A DNA stretch of 64,000 nt from CAIUSP01 sp964594365 (GCA_964594365.1 CAZQMB010000002.1:1-64000), one strand, 5' to 3'; positions 51,165-60,183 are shown, counted from the first letter of the stretch. Translations and numbers: made by a program. The notes: a model not told the origin generated them from the letters alone.

Positions 51165-51904
51165 GACCGCTTCTCCATCTCTCGGGCATATTCCCAGAGC
51201 GAATCGATTTCCCGGGTCGTGAGCTTGCGGGACTCTCCGAGGCCTAGGTCTCCCAACTCGAGCGGGCCGAAGCGGATCCTCCTCAACGAGTCGACCTGGT
51301 TTCCCACAGCCTCGGCCATCCGACGAACCTGACGGTTCCTGCCCTCGTGGATGGTGATCATCAGGTCGTGCTCGGAGATCTTCTCGACCAGGGCTGGCGC
51401 TGTCGCGCCGTCCTCGAGCTCCACACCTCCAGCCAAACGGGATACGGAGTCATCCGTGACCGGCCTGCGCAACACGACTCGATAGGTCTTGGGGACTTCG
51501 TATCGGGGATGCGTGAGCAGGTTCGCCAAGTCACCGTCATTGGTGAGGAGGATCAAACCGGTCGAGTCGGCATCGAGTCGCCCGACCGGGTACAGCCTGC
51601 GTGGGGAGTCGATCAACTCCGTGACGGGTTTGCGTGAGCCCGGTTCGCTGGCGGTCGAGACGACATCGCGGGGCTTGTTGAGCAACCAGACCTCGCGCGC
51701 CTCGGGTGAGACCACTCTGCCGTCGAACTCGACTTCCTGCTCGGCCCCGACGGCAGTAGCCGGATCGGTGACCACCTCGCCGTCCACCTGGACCCTTCCC
51801 GCCCGGATCAGTTCCTCGGCGGCCCGACGAGAGGCAACCCCAGAGTGCGCGAGGTATCGCGCGAGCCTCATGGTCTGGTCAGTTGTCGAGTCGGGCGGGC
51901 CCAT
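51161..51904 (-). CDS. rluB: 23S/16S rRNA pseudouridine synthase (RluB/RsuA family)
   Basis: A 247-residue enzyme with an N-terminal S4 RNA-binding domain (MRLARYLAHSGVASRRAAEE) and a pseudouridine synthase domain. The catalytic Asp is in YPVGRLDADSTGLILLTNDG; KTYRVVL and GRNRQVRRMAEAVG follow. Its place after scpA-scpB is the conserved order. ATG 51904 has GGGGGA 6 nt upstream; ATG 51871 (MRLARYL) lacks a ribosome site. Confidence 0.95.
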   Translation of the reverse strand: MGPPDSTTDQTMRLARYLAHSGVASRRAAEELIRAGRVQVDGEVVTDPATAVGAEQEVEFDGRVVSPEAREVWLLNKPRDVVSTASEPGSRKPVTELIDSPRRLYPVGRLDADSTGLILLTNDGDLANLLTHPRYEVPKTYRVVLRRPVTDDSVSRLAGGVELEDGATAPALVEKISEHDLMITIHEGRNRQVRRMAEAVGNQVDSLRRIRFGPLELGDLGLGESRKLTTREIDSLWEYAREMEKRS

Positions 51905-51922
51905 GCCAGATCCCCCGCCGCT

Positions 51923-52504
51923 TCAGGCTGCGCGACGTTCTCCCGCCTGCAGAAGCCGCTCGCGGAGTTCCCTCTCATCTTCCGGCGTGGGATCGAACTG
52001 GGCCGGGTCGGGTAGCGAATCGAGCGAGGCGAGACCGAACAGCTTCTCGAACAGCTCGCTGGTGGCATAGCTGACAGCGCCGAAGTCGGTACGGCCCTTC
52101 TCCTCGATCAGTCCTCGCTCGGTGAGACCGGACACGGTGGAGTCCGAGGATACGCCGCGAATCCGGGCGATCTCAGGGCGTGAGACGGGCTGCAGATAAG
52201 CCACGATCGCCAGCACCTCGGCCTGCGCTTGGGTCAACGGGGGCGTCTTCGGCTTTGCGAGGAGCCTGCGAGCCGCATCGTCGAACTGGGGAACCGAGGC
52301 GAGGGCATAGCCCCCGGCGACCTCGCGCAGGACCAACCCACGGCCGGACTCTTCCAGAGATCTGCCGAGACCCTCGAGAGCCTCGATCGTCTCGTCCTCA
52401 TCCACCTCGAGCGCCTCAGCCAACCGCTTGGGTGTGACGGCATCGCTAGAGAGGAAGAGGAGTGCCTCCACTGCCGCCTCGAGACCACGGTCGGCCTCAC
52501 TCAC
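51923..52504 (-). CDS. scpB: Segregation and condensation protein ScpB
   Basis: A 193-residue winged-helix protein that dimerises and binds ScpA in the Smc complex. It has LEAAVEALLFLSSDAVTPKR, GYALASVPQFDDAARRLL, and QAEVLAIVAYLQPVSRPEIARIRGV. The start GTG 52504 overlaps the scpA stop as GTGA. Confidence 0.95.
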   Translation of the reverse strand: MSEADRGLEAAVEALLFLSSDAVTPKRLAEALEVDEDETIEALEGLGRSLEESGRGLVLREVAGGYALASVPQFDDAARRLLAKPKTPPLTQAQAEVLAIVAYLQPVSRPEIARIRGVSSDSTVSGLTERGLIEEKGRTDFGAVSYATSELFEKLFGLASLDSLPDPAQFDPTPEDERELRERLLQAGERRAA

Positions 52505-53280
52505 GAGACGATCACCTCGATCGGACCGAAGGAGTGATCCTGTCTCCAACTGGCCTCCCCCCGCTTGTGCAGCTCGAGCAGGGCGAAGAGCGTCACCGCC
52601 TGAGTCAGGTGATCCTCGTTGCCGAAGGTCTCGCGGAAGTCGAAGCTCGACTTCGCTGCGAGCATGTCCTTGAGGATCCGGACCCTGCGACTGAGCGAAA
52701 CGCTCTGTCGGATGTGCGATGCATCCACCTTGGGCGGGGGTGTGAGGAGCGCTTCGAGGGCCTGACCGAGACGATCAGGCTCATAGGCCTGTTCGGCAGC
52801 CTCCAACGCGGCCCTTCGCAGCTCCGGAGGCGCTGCCGCGACCCTGTAGCCATACCCCTCGGCCGCAGATCTGATCTCGATCAGCGCCTCGGCTGCATCG
52901 TGGTACCGCCGGTACTCGAGCATCCTGGCGAGCAGTTCGTCCGCAGCCTCCTCAGGTCCGAGTTCGTCCAACTCCTCTTCCTCGCCTGGAAGCAGCAGTT
53001 TGCTCTTCAGCTCCAGCAGAGCGGCGATCAGGACCAGGAACTCCGTGACCGACTCCAGATCCAGGCTCCCTGCCGACTCGAGGTGATCGATGTAGGCGAG
53101 CACGACATCTGCGAGGTCCACCTCCGCGAGGCTGATCTCCTCTCGGAGCAGCACGGCCAACAGGAGGTCGAAGGGGCCCTGGAAGATGGCCAGATCGAGA
53201 TCGAGGCGTGAGACCGAGGCTGGAGCGGTCGAGTTCACGCGGCGAGCGTATAGGCGAGGACGGTCAAAGAATCGACTCAA
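52501..53280 (-). CDS. scpA: Segregation and condensation protein ScpA (kleisin)
   Basis: A 259-residue kleisin bridging the Smc heads. It has DLAIFQGPFDLLLAVLLREE, ALLELKSKLLLPGEEEE, and a C-terminal winged helix ending LLELHKRGEASWRQDHSFG. TTG 53280 overlaps the trpS stop as TTGA. GTG 53238 (VNSTAPASVSRLD) is an alternative that would drop 14 basic residues. The partner smc is about 31 kb away. Confidence 0.94.
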   Translation of the reverse strand: MSRFFDRPRLYARRVNSTAPASVSRLDLDLAIFQGPFDLLLAVLLREEISLAEVDLADVVLAYIDHLESAGSLDLESVTEFLVLIAALLELKSKLLLPGEEEELDELGPEEAADELLARMLEYRRYHDAAEALIEIRSAAEGYGYRVAAAPPELRRAALEAAEQAYEPDRLGQALEALLTPPPKVDASHIRQSVSLSRRVRILKDMLAAKSSFDFRETFGNEDHLTQAVTLFALLELHKRGEASWRQDHSFGPIEVIVS

Positions 53281-54269
53281 CCACCGCCGGGACCGAGACC
53301 CATGGCCGCGCGTGCCTCGTCGAGCACCACAGAGGCCATCTCCGCCGCCCTGCCTGCGCCTGACGAGAGCACCTCGTCGAGAGCCTTCTCGTCTGGCCTG
53401 ATCTCCGAAAAGCGGTCCCTCACGGGTGCGAGGAACTCCGCGGTCTCCTCCGCAACGGCGGACTTGAAATCACCGTATCCCGCCGAGGAGAACTCCTGCT
53501 CGACCGCCGACGGCTCGACACCCCTGATCACCGAGAGGATCTCGATCAGGTTCGCGATCCCCTCCTTGCCCTCACCCCTGACTATTCCCTGCCCGGAATC
53601 GGTCACAGCCGAACGGAACTTCTTCTCGATTGCGGCGGGATCATCCAGCACGTAGACCGTTCCCTGCTCGCTGCCTCCGGTCGTGGACATCTTGCTGGTG
53701 GGGTCCTGGAGGTCCATGATCCTCGCACCGATCTCTGGAATACGGTGATCGGGCTCCACCAGGATCTCGCCGAAGCGTTCGTTGAACCTGCGCGCGATCT
53801 CTCTCATCAGCTCCACGTGCTGACGCTGATCCTCTCCCACAGGTACTTCCTGGGCCCGGTAGGCGAGGACATCGGCGGCCTGGAGGACCGGGTAGAAGAA
53901 GAGCGCGGCGGAGACGAGTTCACGCTGCTTCGACGATTTGTCCTTGAACTGGTGCATCCGATTGAGATCACCGTGCGAGGTGACCGATGACAGCAACCAA
54001 CACAGTTCGGTGTGCTCGCGGACATCGGACTGACGGAACAGCACACACCGATCCGGATCCAGTCCGGCGGCCAGGAGGATCGCCGTTGTGTCGTAGAGGT
54101 TCGAGCGAAGCTCGGCTGGGTCCCATGCCACGCTGATCGCGTGGAGATCGACGATGCAGTAGATAGCGGGGTCTCCCCTGTCCTGACCCTCCACGTACTG
54201 GCGGATGGCACCGATGTAGTTACCGAGGTGCTTGCGACCGGTTGGCTGGATGCCGCTGAAGATCCTCAT
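53277..54269 (-). CDS. trpS: Tryptophanyl-tRNA synthetase
   Basis: A 330-residue class Ic synthetase. The HIGH-like motif is SGIQPTGRKHLGNYIGAIRQ and the KMSKS-like motif is DPTSKMSTTGGSEQGT. VPVGEDQRQHVELMREIARR is the conserved tRNA/tryptophan site region. Length is normal. ATG 54269 has no Shine-Dalgarno and overlaps the TGA of a nine-codon upstream ORF. It lies 58 nt after gcvPB. Confidence 0.97.
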   Translation of the reverse strand: MRIFSGIQPTGRKHLGNYIGAIRQYVEGQDRGDPAIYCIVDLHAISVAWDPAELRSNLYDTTAILLAAGLDPDRCVLFRQSDVREHTELCWLLSSVTSHGDLNRMHQFKDKSSKQRELVSAALFFYPVLQAADVLAYRAQEVPVGEDQRQHVELMREIARRFNERFGEILVEPDHRIPEIGARIMDLQDPTSKMSTTGGSEQGTVYVLDDPAAIEKKFRSAVTDSGQGIVRGEGKEGIANLIEILSVIRGVEPSAVEQEFSSAGYGDFKSAVAEETAEFLAPVRDRFSEIRPDEKALDEVLSSGAGRAAEMASVVLDEARAAMGLGPGGG

Positions 54270-54295
54270 GACCGCAGCAGTCTCGCAAACGTCAT
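54266..54295 (-). CDS. Putative nine-residue upstream ORF of trpS
   Basis: ATG 54295 opens MTFARLLRS followed by TGA at 54266-54268, overlapping the trpS ATG as ATGA. It contains no Trp codon, so it is not a classical attenuator peptide. It may couple translation into trpS, which has no ribosome binding site of its own. Confidence 0.25.
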   Translation of the reverse strand: MTFARLLRS

Positions 54296-54327
54296 GGCGG
54301 CCAGTTGTCCGACGGGGGACCCGCTGC

Positions 54328-55869
54328 TCAGCCGAGTGGTTGGCGTATCACCGGATCACGTGCCGCACCGGCCTCGTCGAGGCGCCGGACGGGTGTGGTG
54401 TAAGGGGCTCCTGCGGCGATCGCAGGGTCGGATTCGGCCTCCTCGAGGATCGTCTCGATGGTTTCGGCGAAGGCATCCAGAGTCTCTCTGGTCTCGGTTT
54501 CGGTCGGCTCCATCAGCAGGGCTTCCTCGATCAACAGGGGGAAGTACACGGTTGGGGGGTGGAACCCGAAGTCGAGTATCCGCTTGGCGATGTCGAGGGT
54601 CTTGACCCCGAGATCATCCTTCGCCTTCGAGGCCGAGAGGACGAACTCGTGCATGGGCCTGCGATCTACACCTAGGGGCAGATACTTACCCGTCCGACCT
54701 TCCGAGAGACGGCTCAGTAGGTAGTTGGCGTTCAGGACCGCTGTCTCGGAGGCCTCCTGGAGACCGTCCCCACCGAGGCTGAGTATGTAGGCGTAGGAGC
54801 GGACGAATACGCCGAAATTGCCCTGGAAACCACGCAAACGACCGATCGACTTGGGCCTGTCGTAGTCGAGATCGAAGGTCGGCCCGCTGCCGTTGCCCTC
54901 GCTGGTCCGGACCACTTGTGGCTTGGGCAGAAACGGTTCGATCCGGTCGGATACCGCGATCGGACCCGATCCCGGGCCGCCCCCGCCGTGCGGTTGCGAG
55001 AAGGACTTGTGGAGATTGACGTGGACGATGTCGAACCCCATGTCGCCCGGACGCGACCGCCCCATGATCGCGTTGAGATTCGCTCCGTCGTAGTAGAGGG
55101 TGCCGCCGACCGAATGCAGTATCTCCGCGATCTCGGCGATGTTCTCGTCGAACAGGCCGAGGGTGTTCGGATTGGTCAGCATGAGACACGCAACCTGATC
55201 ATCGGCCTTCTCGCGGAGATCGTCCATGTCCACTCCGCCCTGCTCGCTGGTCGCGACCCTGACGACCTCGTACCCGGCCATCGAGACCGTCGCGGGGTTC
55301 GTCCCGTGAGCGGTGTCGGGTGTCAGGACCTTGGTCCGCTGTTCACCCCGATCCGCGTGGTACGCGCGTGTGAGCAGCAGGCCAGCGAGCTCGCCATGGG
55401 AACCGGCGGAGGGCTGGAGGCTGACGTGGGGCAGCCCGCAGATCTCGGCCAGCGACTGCTGGAGGTTCCACATCAGTTCGAGCGCGCCTTGCGCCCTGCG
55501 CGGGTCCTGTGCCGGGTGGAGCCGGGCGTGGCCGGGCATGGCAGCGACTCGCTCGTTGAGCCTCGGGTTGTGCTTCATGGTGCACGAACCCAACGGGTAC
55601 ATACCCGTGTCCAAGTCGAAGTTCCTGCGGGACAGCCGGTTGTAATGGCGGACGATCTCGGGCTCGGCGATCTCGGGCAACTCGGCCGGTCTCTCGCGCA
55701 GGAGCGACTTGGGGATCAGCTCCTCGATCGGGGTCTCGGGTACACCCGCATCCGGCAGGGCCGCGGCGCGGCGGCCGGGAACGGACCTCTCGTAGATGGT
55801 GGTTGCGTGATCGCGCTGCTGCGCGGTGGGCACCTCGGCTGTGCTGGGCGGTGCCGCCTGGAGGCTCAT
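54328..55869 (-). CDS. gcvPB: Glycine dehydrogenase (decarboxylating) subunit 2
   Basis: A 513-residue PLP-binding half of the split P-protein of the glycine cleavage system. It contains MYPLGSCTMKHNPRLNE, DTAHGTNPATVSMAGY and the PLP lysine in NLHKSFSQPHGGGGPG. ATG 55869 overlaps the gcvPA stop as ATGA, consistent with a heterotetramer of both subunits. Confidence 0.97.
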   Translation of the reverse strand: MSLQAAPPSTAEVPTAQQRDHATTIYERSVPGRRAAALPDAGVPETPIEELIPKSLLRERPAELPEIAEPEIVRHYNRLSRRNFDLDTGMYPLGSCTMKHNPRLNERVAAMPGHARLHPAQDPRRAQGALELMWNLQQSLAEICGLPHVSLQPSAGSHGELAGLLLTRAYHADRGEQRTKVLTPDTAHGTNPATVSMAGYEVVRVATSEQGGVDMDDLREKADDQVACLMLTNPNTLGLFDENIAEIAEILHSVGGTLYYDGANLNAIMGRSRPGDMGFDIVHVNLHKSFSQPHGGGGPGSGPIAVSDRIEPFLPKPQVVRTSEGNGSGPTFDLDYDRPKSIGRLRGFQGNFGVFVRSYAYILSLGGDGLQEASETAVLNANYLLSRLSEGRTGKYLPLGVDRRPMHEFVLSASKAKDDLGVKTLDIAKRILDFGFHPPTVYFPLLIEEALLMEPTETETRETLDAFAETIETILEEAESDPAIAAGAPYTTPVRRLDEAGAARDPVIRQPLG

Positions 55870-57251
55870 GAGACGGCCTCCCTCTCGCGAGTCGACCCGG
55901 AGCCGAGTGAGACCGCGCGCCCGAGGAGCTCGGCCAACCGGTCGATATCGCCGACACTCCGGCGCTCGGTGATAGCCACCAGCAACCCGTTGTCGATCTC
56001 GGGATACTCGCGGTCCAGCCGATAGCCTGCGGCGACTCCCTCGGCGGCGCACAGGTCGAGGACCTCACCGACCGGGGCATCCAGCGCGAGGGCGAACTCA
56101 CGCACTACCGGTGCGTCGGAGACGAGGCTCACACCAGGGACCTCCGCGAGCTTCGCTCGGGCGTAAGCGGTGCGTCTGACCAGCAGCTCTCCCAGCTCGA
56201 CGAAGCCCCGCTTGCCCAGCCATGCGAGATGGATCATCCCCGCCAGCGAGTTGAGCGCTTGCGCGGTGCAGATGTTGTGGGTGGCCTTCTCCCTCCGGAT
56301 GTGCTGCTCACGGGTCTGGAGGGTGAGTACGAATCCGCGTCTTCCGTCTGCGTCGGTGGTCTGGCCCGCGATCCTCCCGGGCATCCTGCGAAGGTGCTCC
56401 TCGGCGGCACAGAAGAAGCCGAACGACGGCCCGCCGTAGTCGAGGCGGTTACCGAGCGGCTGGCCTTCGCCGAACGCGATGTCGGCACCACACTCGCCGG
56501 GCGGCTTCAGGATCGAGAGCGCCATTGGATCACACGCGACGACCACCAAGGCGCCATGGATCTTCGAAGCCTCCGTAAGTGCCTCGATGTCCTCGACCGA
56601 GCCGAGAAAGTTAGGTTGCTGCAGGAATACGGCGGCCGTCTCTCCATCGACGGCCTCAGCCAGTGCTGCCGCTTGGGTCACACCATCCTCGAGATCGACC
56701 TCCACCAACTCGGATCCGTAGCCGGCCGAATACGTCTCCAGTACCTCACGGGTGTGCGGGTGGACTCCCCTCGTTGCCACCAGCTTCTTGCGACCGGTCG
56801 CACCGATGGCGAGGTACGCGGCTGCGGCGGCGGTGGATGGACCCTCGTACAGGCCGGCATTTGCGACCGGCAGCCCCGTCAACTCGGACATCGCCGTCTG
56901 GAACTCGAACATGGTCTGCAGTCCGCCCTGGGATACCTCCGGCTGATACGGCGTGTAAGGCGTGAGGAACTCCGACCTCGAGATGATCGTCTCGACGATT
57001 GCCGGTACATAGTGGTCGTACATTCCCGCGCCGAGGAAGCTGACCTCCGAGTCCGCATCCATGTTGCGTGCGGCCATCTGCTTGAGCCTCTCGAAGACCT
57101 CGGCCTCGGACAGCCCGTCCGGGAGGTCGAGCGGACGACCTAGACGCAGTTCCTCCGGGATCCCCGAGAAGAGGTCGTCGACCGACTCGACGCCGATCTT
57201 GGCCAGCATCTCCTCGCGATCCGAGTTGGTTGCCGAGGTGTAACGGGTCAT
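55866..57251 (-). CDS. gcvPA: Glycine dehydrogenase (decarboxylating) subunit 1
   Basis: A 461-residue N-terminal half of the split P-protein. It has MTRYTSATNSDREEMLAKIG, FLGAGMYDHYVPAIVETIIS, TPYTPYQPEVSQGGLQTMFE and NAGLYEGPSTAAAAAYLA. TAGGAT 8 nt before ATG 57251 suggests an internal leaderless promoter within the gcv cluster. Confidence 0.97.
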   Translation of the reverse strand: MTRYTSATNSDREEMLAKIGVESVDDLFSGIPEELRLGRPLDLPDGLSEAEVFERLKQMAARNMDADSEVSFLGAGMYDHYVPAIVETIISRSEFLTPYTPYQPEVSQGGLQTMFEFQTAMSELTGLPVANAGLYEGPSTAAAAAYLAIGATGRKKLVATRGVHPHTREVLETYSAGYGSELVEVDLEDGVTQAAALAEAVDGETAAVFLQQPNFLGSVEDIEALTEASKIHGALVVVACDPMALSILKPPGECGADIAFGEGQPLGNRLDYGGPSFGFFCAAEEHLRRMPGRIAGQTTDADGRRGFVLTLQTREQHIRREKATHNICTAQALNSLAGMIHLAWLGKRGFVELGELLVRRTAYARAKLAEVPGVSLVSDAPVVREFALALDAPVGEVLDLCAAEGVAAGYRLDREYPEIDNGLLVAITERRSVGDIDRLAELLGRAVSLGSGSTREREAVS

Positions 57252-57259
57252 CGACCGCA

Positions 57260-57265
57260 ATCCTA
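57260..57265 (-). promoter_or_regulatory. -10 element of gcvPA-gcvPB, leaderless
   Basis: TAGGAT on the minus strand, 8 nt before ATG 57251, in the 100-nt gap after gcvH. Confidence 0.5.
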
Positions 57266-57351
57266 GACGGCCGTAACGATGTCCATTACCCGTCGGCTCG
57301 AAACAAAGTGACGAGATCACGCAATTCGCGGTCTACCCGCGTCGGCCAGGG

Positions 57352-57741
57352 TCAGCCGTCGAGCATCGCCTGATAGGCGGCGGCGTCCATCAACGCGTCC
57401 AACTCCGACGGGTCTGCGACTTTGATCCTGACCAGCCAGCCCTCACCGTAGGGATCGCTGTTGATCGCCTCGGGTGCGTCGCCGAGGGCCTCATTGACCG
57501 CGACGATCTCCCCTGAGAGAGGAGCGAAGATCTCGGATACCGCCTTGACCGACTCGAGCTCCGTGTAGGGCTTGTCCTTGTCGACCGTGCTGCCGACCGC
57601 CGGCGGCTCGTAGAAGACCACCTCGCCCAGTGCGTCCTGGGCGTACCAGGTGATCCCGAATACGGCCTCATCTCCTTCCACCCTCGCCCAGTCGTGCTCG
57701 GGGTGGTACTTGAGGTCCTCGGGGTAGGCGGCGGCGTTCAC
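57352..57741 (-). CDS. gcvH: Glycine cleavage system H protein
   Basis: A 129-residue lipoyl carrier of the glycine cleavage system. The lipoyl-lysine is in ELESVKAVSEIFAPLSGEI. YHPEHDWARVEGDEAVFGIT is the standard N-terminal stretch. GTG 57741 has both AAGGTG and the hexamer TAAGGT (57751-57756) about 9 nt upstream, so it may be read either from the gcvT message or from its own start. Confidence 0.97.
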   Translation of the reverse strand: MNAAAYPEDLKYHPEHDWARVEGDEAVFGITWYAQDALGEVVFYEPPAVGSTVDKDKPYTELESVKAVSEIFAPLSGEIVAVNEALGDAPEAINSDPYGEGWLVRIKVADPSELDALMDAAAYQAMLDG

Positions 57742-57753
57742 GGTGCCAGCACC

Positions 57754-58833
57754 TTATCCATCCCGCGAGTAGAGAGGCATCTTGTCGACCACCGCCTTGC
57801 GCACCTTGCCCCGGACGTCGATCTCGATCTCCGTCCCGGGGTCGGATAGGTCGCCCGGCACATAGCCCATACCGATCCCCAGGTCCAGCGTCGGTGAGAG
57901 CGTGCCGCTCGTGACTTCGCCGATCCGCGCTCCGTCCTTGAGGATCGGATTCCCATTGCGGGGGATCCCGCCGTCCGGGAGCCTGAACGCAACCAGGCGA
58001 TCTCCGGCGGCGTCCTCACGTGCCTCGAGACAGGCTTCAGACCCGATGAATCCGGTTTCCTCCTTGACGGCCCATCCCAAGCCTGCCTCGATCGGTGTGC
58101 GGTCGAGGCTCAGTTCGTTCCCGTAGAGGCAGTAACAGGCTTCCAGTCTCAAGGTGTCGCGTGCGCCGAGTCCTGCTGGAACCGCCCCGGCCGAAACCAG
58201 CGCCTTCCAGGTTGACAGTGCCGACTCCGGCGGCATCAGCAACTCCACCCCGTCCTCTCCCGTGTAGCCGGTCCCACAGACCAGCATGGGCGAGCCTGCG
58301 ACGCTGGCCGATGCGACCTGGAATCGCCCGGGTAGTTCTCCATCGCAGATTCCACCTACGATCCTCCGGGCCTCCGGACCCTGGACAGCGAGCATCGCGA
58401 TGTTCTCCGCGACATCCTCGACCTCGACGTCCCAGCGCTTGGCCTCGACCTCGAACCGCTCGAAGTCCCGCGGATGGTTGGAAGCGTTGGTCACCGAGAG
58501 CCAGCGCTCGTCGGCAAGCCGATAGGAGAAGAGGTCGTCGAGGACGCCTCCTCCTTCCTCGCACAGACATGAGTACTGCGATCCGCCCACCTCGACCTTC
58601 GACGCGTCGTTACTCAGGGCCCGCTGGAGGAACTCCAAGGCCTGACGGCCACGGACCTCTATCTGGCCCATGTGCGAGACGTCGAATACCCCGCAGGCGT
58701 TCCGCACCGCCTCGTGCTCGGCCGTGATCCCGTCCGAATACTGCACCGGCATCTCCCATCCGGCGAACGGCATCAGCTTCGCTCCGGCCTCGACGTGGGC
58801 CTCATGGAGAGGGGTACGACGCAGCTCACTCAC
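57754..58833 (-). CDS. gcvT: Glycine cleavage system T protein (aminomethyltransferase)
   Basis: A 359-residue THF-dependent aminomethyltransferase. It has PLHEAHVEAGAKLMPFAGWE, FDVSHMGQIEVRG, the THF-site GYTGEDGVELLMP, GLGARDTLRLEACYCLYG and VTSGTLSPTLDLGIGMGYV. GTG 58833 has TAACCT 8 nt upstream. First gene of gcvT-gcvH-gcvPA-gcvPB. Confidence 0.97.
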   Translation of the reverse strand: MSELRRTPLHEAHVEAGAKLMPFAGWEMPVQYSDGITAEHEAVRNACGVFDVSHMGQIEVRGRQALEFLQRALSNDASKVEVGGSQYSCLCEEGGGVLDDLFSYRLADERWLSVTNASNHPRDFERFEVEAKRWDVEVEDVAENIAMLAVQGPEARRIVGGICDGELPGRFQVASASVAGSPMLVCGTGYTGEDGVELLMPPESALSTWKALVSAGAVPAGLGARDTLRLEACYCLYGNELSLDRTPIEAGLGWAVKEETGFIGSEACLEAREDAAGDRLVAFRLPDGGIPRNGNPILKDGARIGEVTSGTLSPTLDLGIGMGYVPGDLSDPGTEIEIDVRGKVRKAVVDKMPLYSRDG

Positions 58834-58841
58834 AGCGGCTC

Positions 58842-58847
58842 AGGTTA
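58842..58847 (-). promoter_or_regulatory. -10 element of gcvT, leaderless
   Basis: TAACCT on the minus strand, 8 nt before GTG 58833. This leaves no room for a riboswitch in the message. Confidence 0.5.
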
Positions 58848-58950
58848 GTCGGAAGAGCGGTACCGCGCCCGCGCGGCGTTCGAGACGGGCAGCGAGGTGC
58901 CTCACGGGCAGGGTGCGGTGGGCGTTGCCAGCATGCAGTTGCCCGCGGAG

Positions 58951-58967
58951 TGCTGCGCGAGGCAGCA
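58951..58967 (-). terminator. Terminator-like hairpin after ftsZ
   Basis: TGCTGC, a 5-nt loop and GCAGCA form a perfect 6-bp stem 8 nt after the ftsZ stop codon. No U-tract follows. Confidence 0.4.
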
Positions 58968-58975
58968 GGGGCTCT

Positions 58976-60055
58976 CTACTTCAGGAAGTCGGGCACGTCG
59001 ATGTCGGAATCCGACACCCTGAGATCTCCGAGAGCCGGTGCCGCCTGGCTAACTCCGGTATCGCGACGCTTGACCTCTCGACGCGTGATCTGCGGGGCCC
59101 GAGCGATCATTTCGAAGCCCTCGAAGCCGGTAGCGACCACGGTCACCCGACACTCTTCCTGCATCATCGAGTCGACGACCGCACCGAAGACGATGTTGGC
59201 GTTCGGGTCGGCGGTCTCCATGACGAGGCGTGCAGCCTCGTTGACCTCGAAGAGTCCGAGATCCTCGCCGCCGGTGATGTTGAGCAGCACACCCTTGGCG
59301 CCGTCGATCTTCTCCTCGATCAAAGGAGAGGTCAGGGCATTACGTGCCGCTTCGACGGCACGGTTCTCGCCTGATCCGACACCCACCCCCATCAGGGCCG
59401 AGCCGGCCTCGTGCATGACCAAGCGGACATCGGCGAAGTCGAGGTTGATCAGCCCGGGCACGGTGATCAGATCGGTCACGCCCTGGACACCCTGTCGAAG
59501 GATGTCGTCAGCCTCACGGAAGGCCTCGAGGATGGTGGTCTGACGCTCCACCACATGGAGCAACTTCTCGTTCGGGACCACGATCAAGGTGTCGACCTGG
59601 TCGCGCAGCTTCTGGACGCCTTCCTCAGCGGCAGCCATACGACGCTTGCCTTCGAATTCGAAGGGCTTGGTGACGGCACCTACGGTGAGGGCTCCGATCT
59701 CCTGCTTGGCGATCTCTGCGATCACGGGCGCGGCGCCGGTACCGGTGCCGCCTCCCTCTCCGCAGGTGACGAAGACCATGTCGGCTCCCTTCAGCGCCTC
59801 CTTGATCTCATCGCGCGACTCGGCAGCCGCTCCCGCGCCGATCTCGGGATTCGCTCCCGCGCCGAGACCCTTGGTCAAGTTGTGGCCGATGCCGATCTTC
59901 ACATCGGCGTCGCAGGCCTGGAGCGCCTGAGCGTCGGTGTTGCAGGCGATGAACTCGACTCCACGCAGACCTGCGTCGACCATCCGGCTGATGGCGTTCG
60001 AACCACCGCCGCCGACACCGACGACCTTGATGACCGCGAGGTAAGAGGTCTCCAT
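58976..60055 (-). CDS. ftsZ: Cell division protein FtsZ
   Basis: A 359-residue tubulin-like GTPase forming the division ring. It has VVGVGGGGSNAISRMVD, the signature FVTCGEGGGTGTGAAPVI, and the T7 loop GLINLDFADVR. It ends in VPDFLK, the conserved C-terminal partner-binding peptide, after a short linker of about 35 residues. ATG 60055 is fixed by the family; GGAG lies 13 nt upstream. It has its own consensus promoter. No ftsA, sepF or ylm gene is adjacent; gcvT follows instead. Confidence 0.98.
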   Translation of the reverse strand: METSYLAVIKVVGVGGGGSNAISRMVDAGLRGVEFIACNTDAQALQACDADVKIGIGHNLTKGLGAGANPEIGAGAAAESRDEIKEALKGADMVFVTCGEGGGTGTGAAPVIAEIAKQEIGALTVGAVTKPFEFEGKRRMAAAEEGVQKLRDQVDTLIVVPNEKLLHVVERQTTILEAFREADDILRQGVQGVTDLITVPGLINLDFADVRLVMHEAGSALMGVGVGSGENRAVEAARNALTSPLIEEKIDGAKGVLLNITGGEDLGLFEVNEAARLVMETADPNANIVFGAVVDSMMQEECRVTVVATGFEGFEMIARAPQITRREVKRRDTGVSQAAPALGDLRVSDSDIDVPDFLK

Positions 60056-60183
60056 TTTTTTGGTCTTGCTCCGTTTCCTTTTTCGGTCTCGCCGGTCCGC
60101 CCGAGCCTCATCCGATGAGGCCCTCCCAGACGCTCCGCAAACCCCTTGCGGGAAGCCCTTCAGAGGCCACCACAAGCAAGACG

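Noticed and set aside
54266..54327. T-box or Trp attenuator before trpS
   Set aside because: The gap is only 58 nt, has no Trp codons and no T-box sequence.
58834..58975. Glycine riboswitch upstream of gcvT
   Set aside because: The region lacks the conserved aptamer core and the closing CTCTCAGGC-type segment, and a leaderless -10 (TAACCT) sits 8 nt before the gcvT start.
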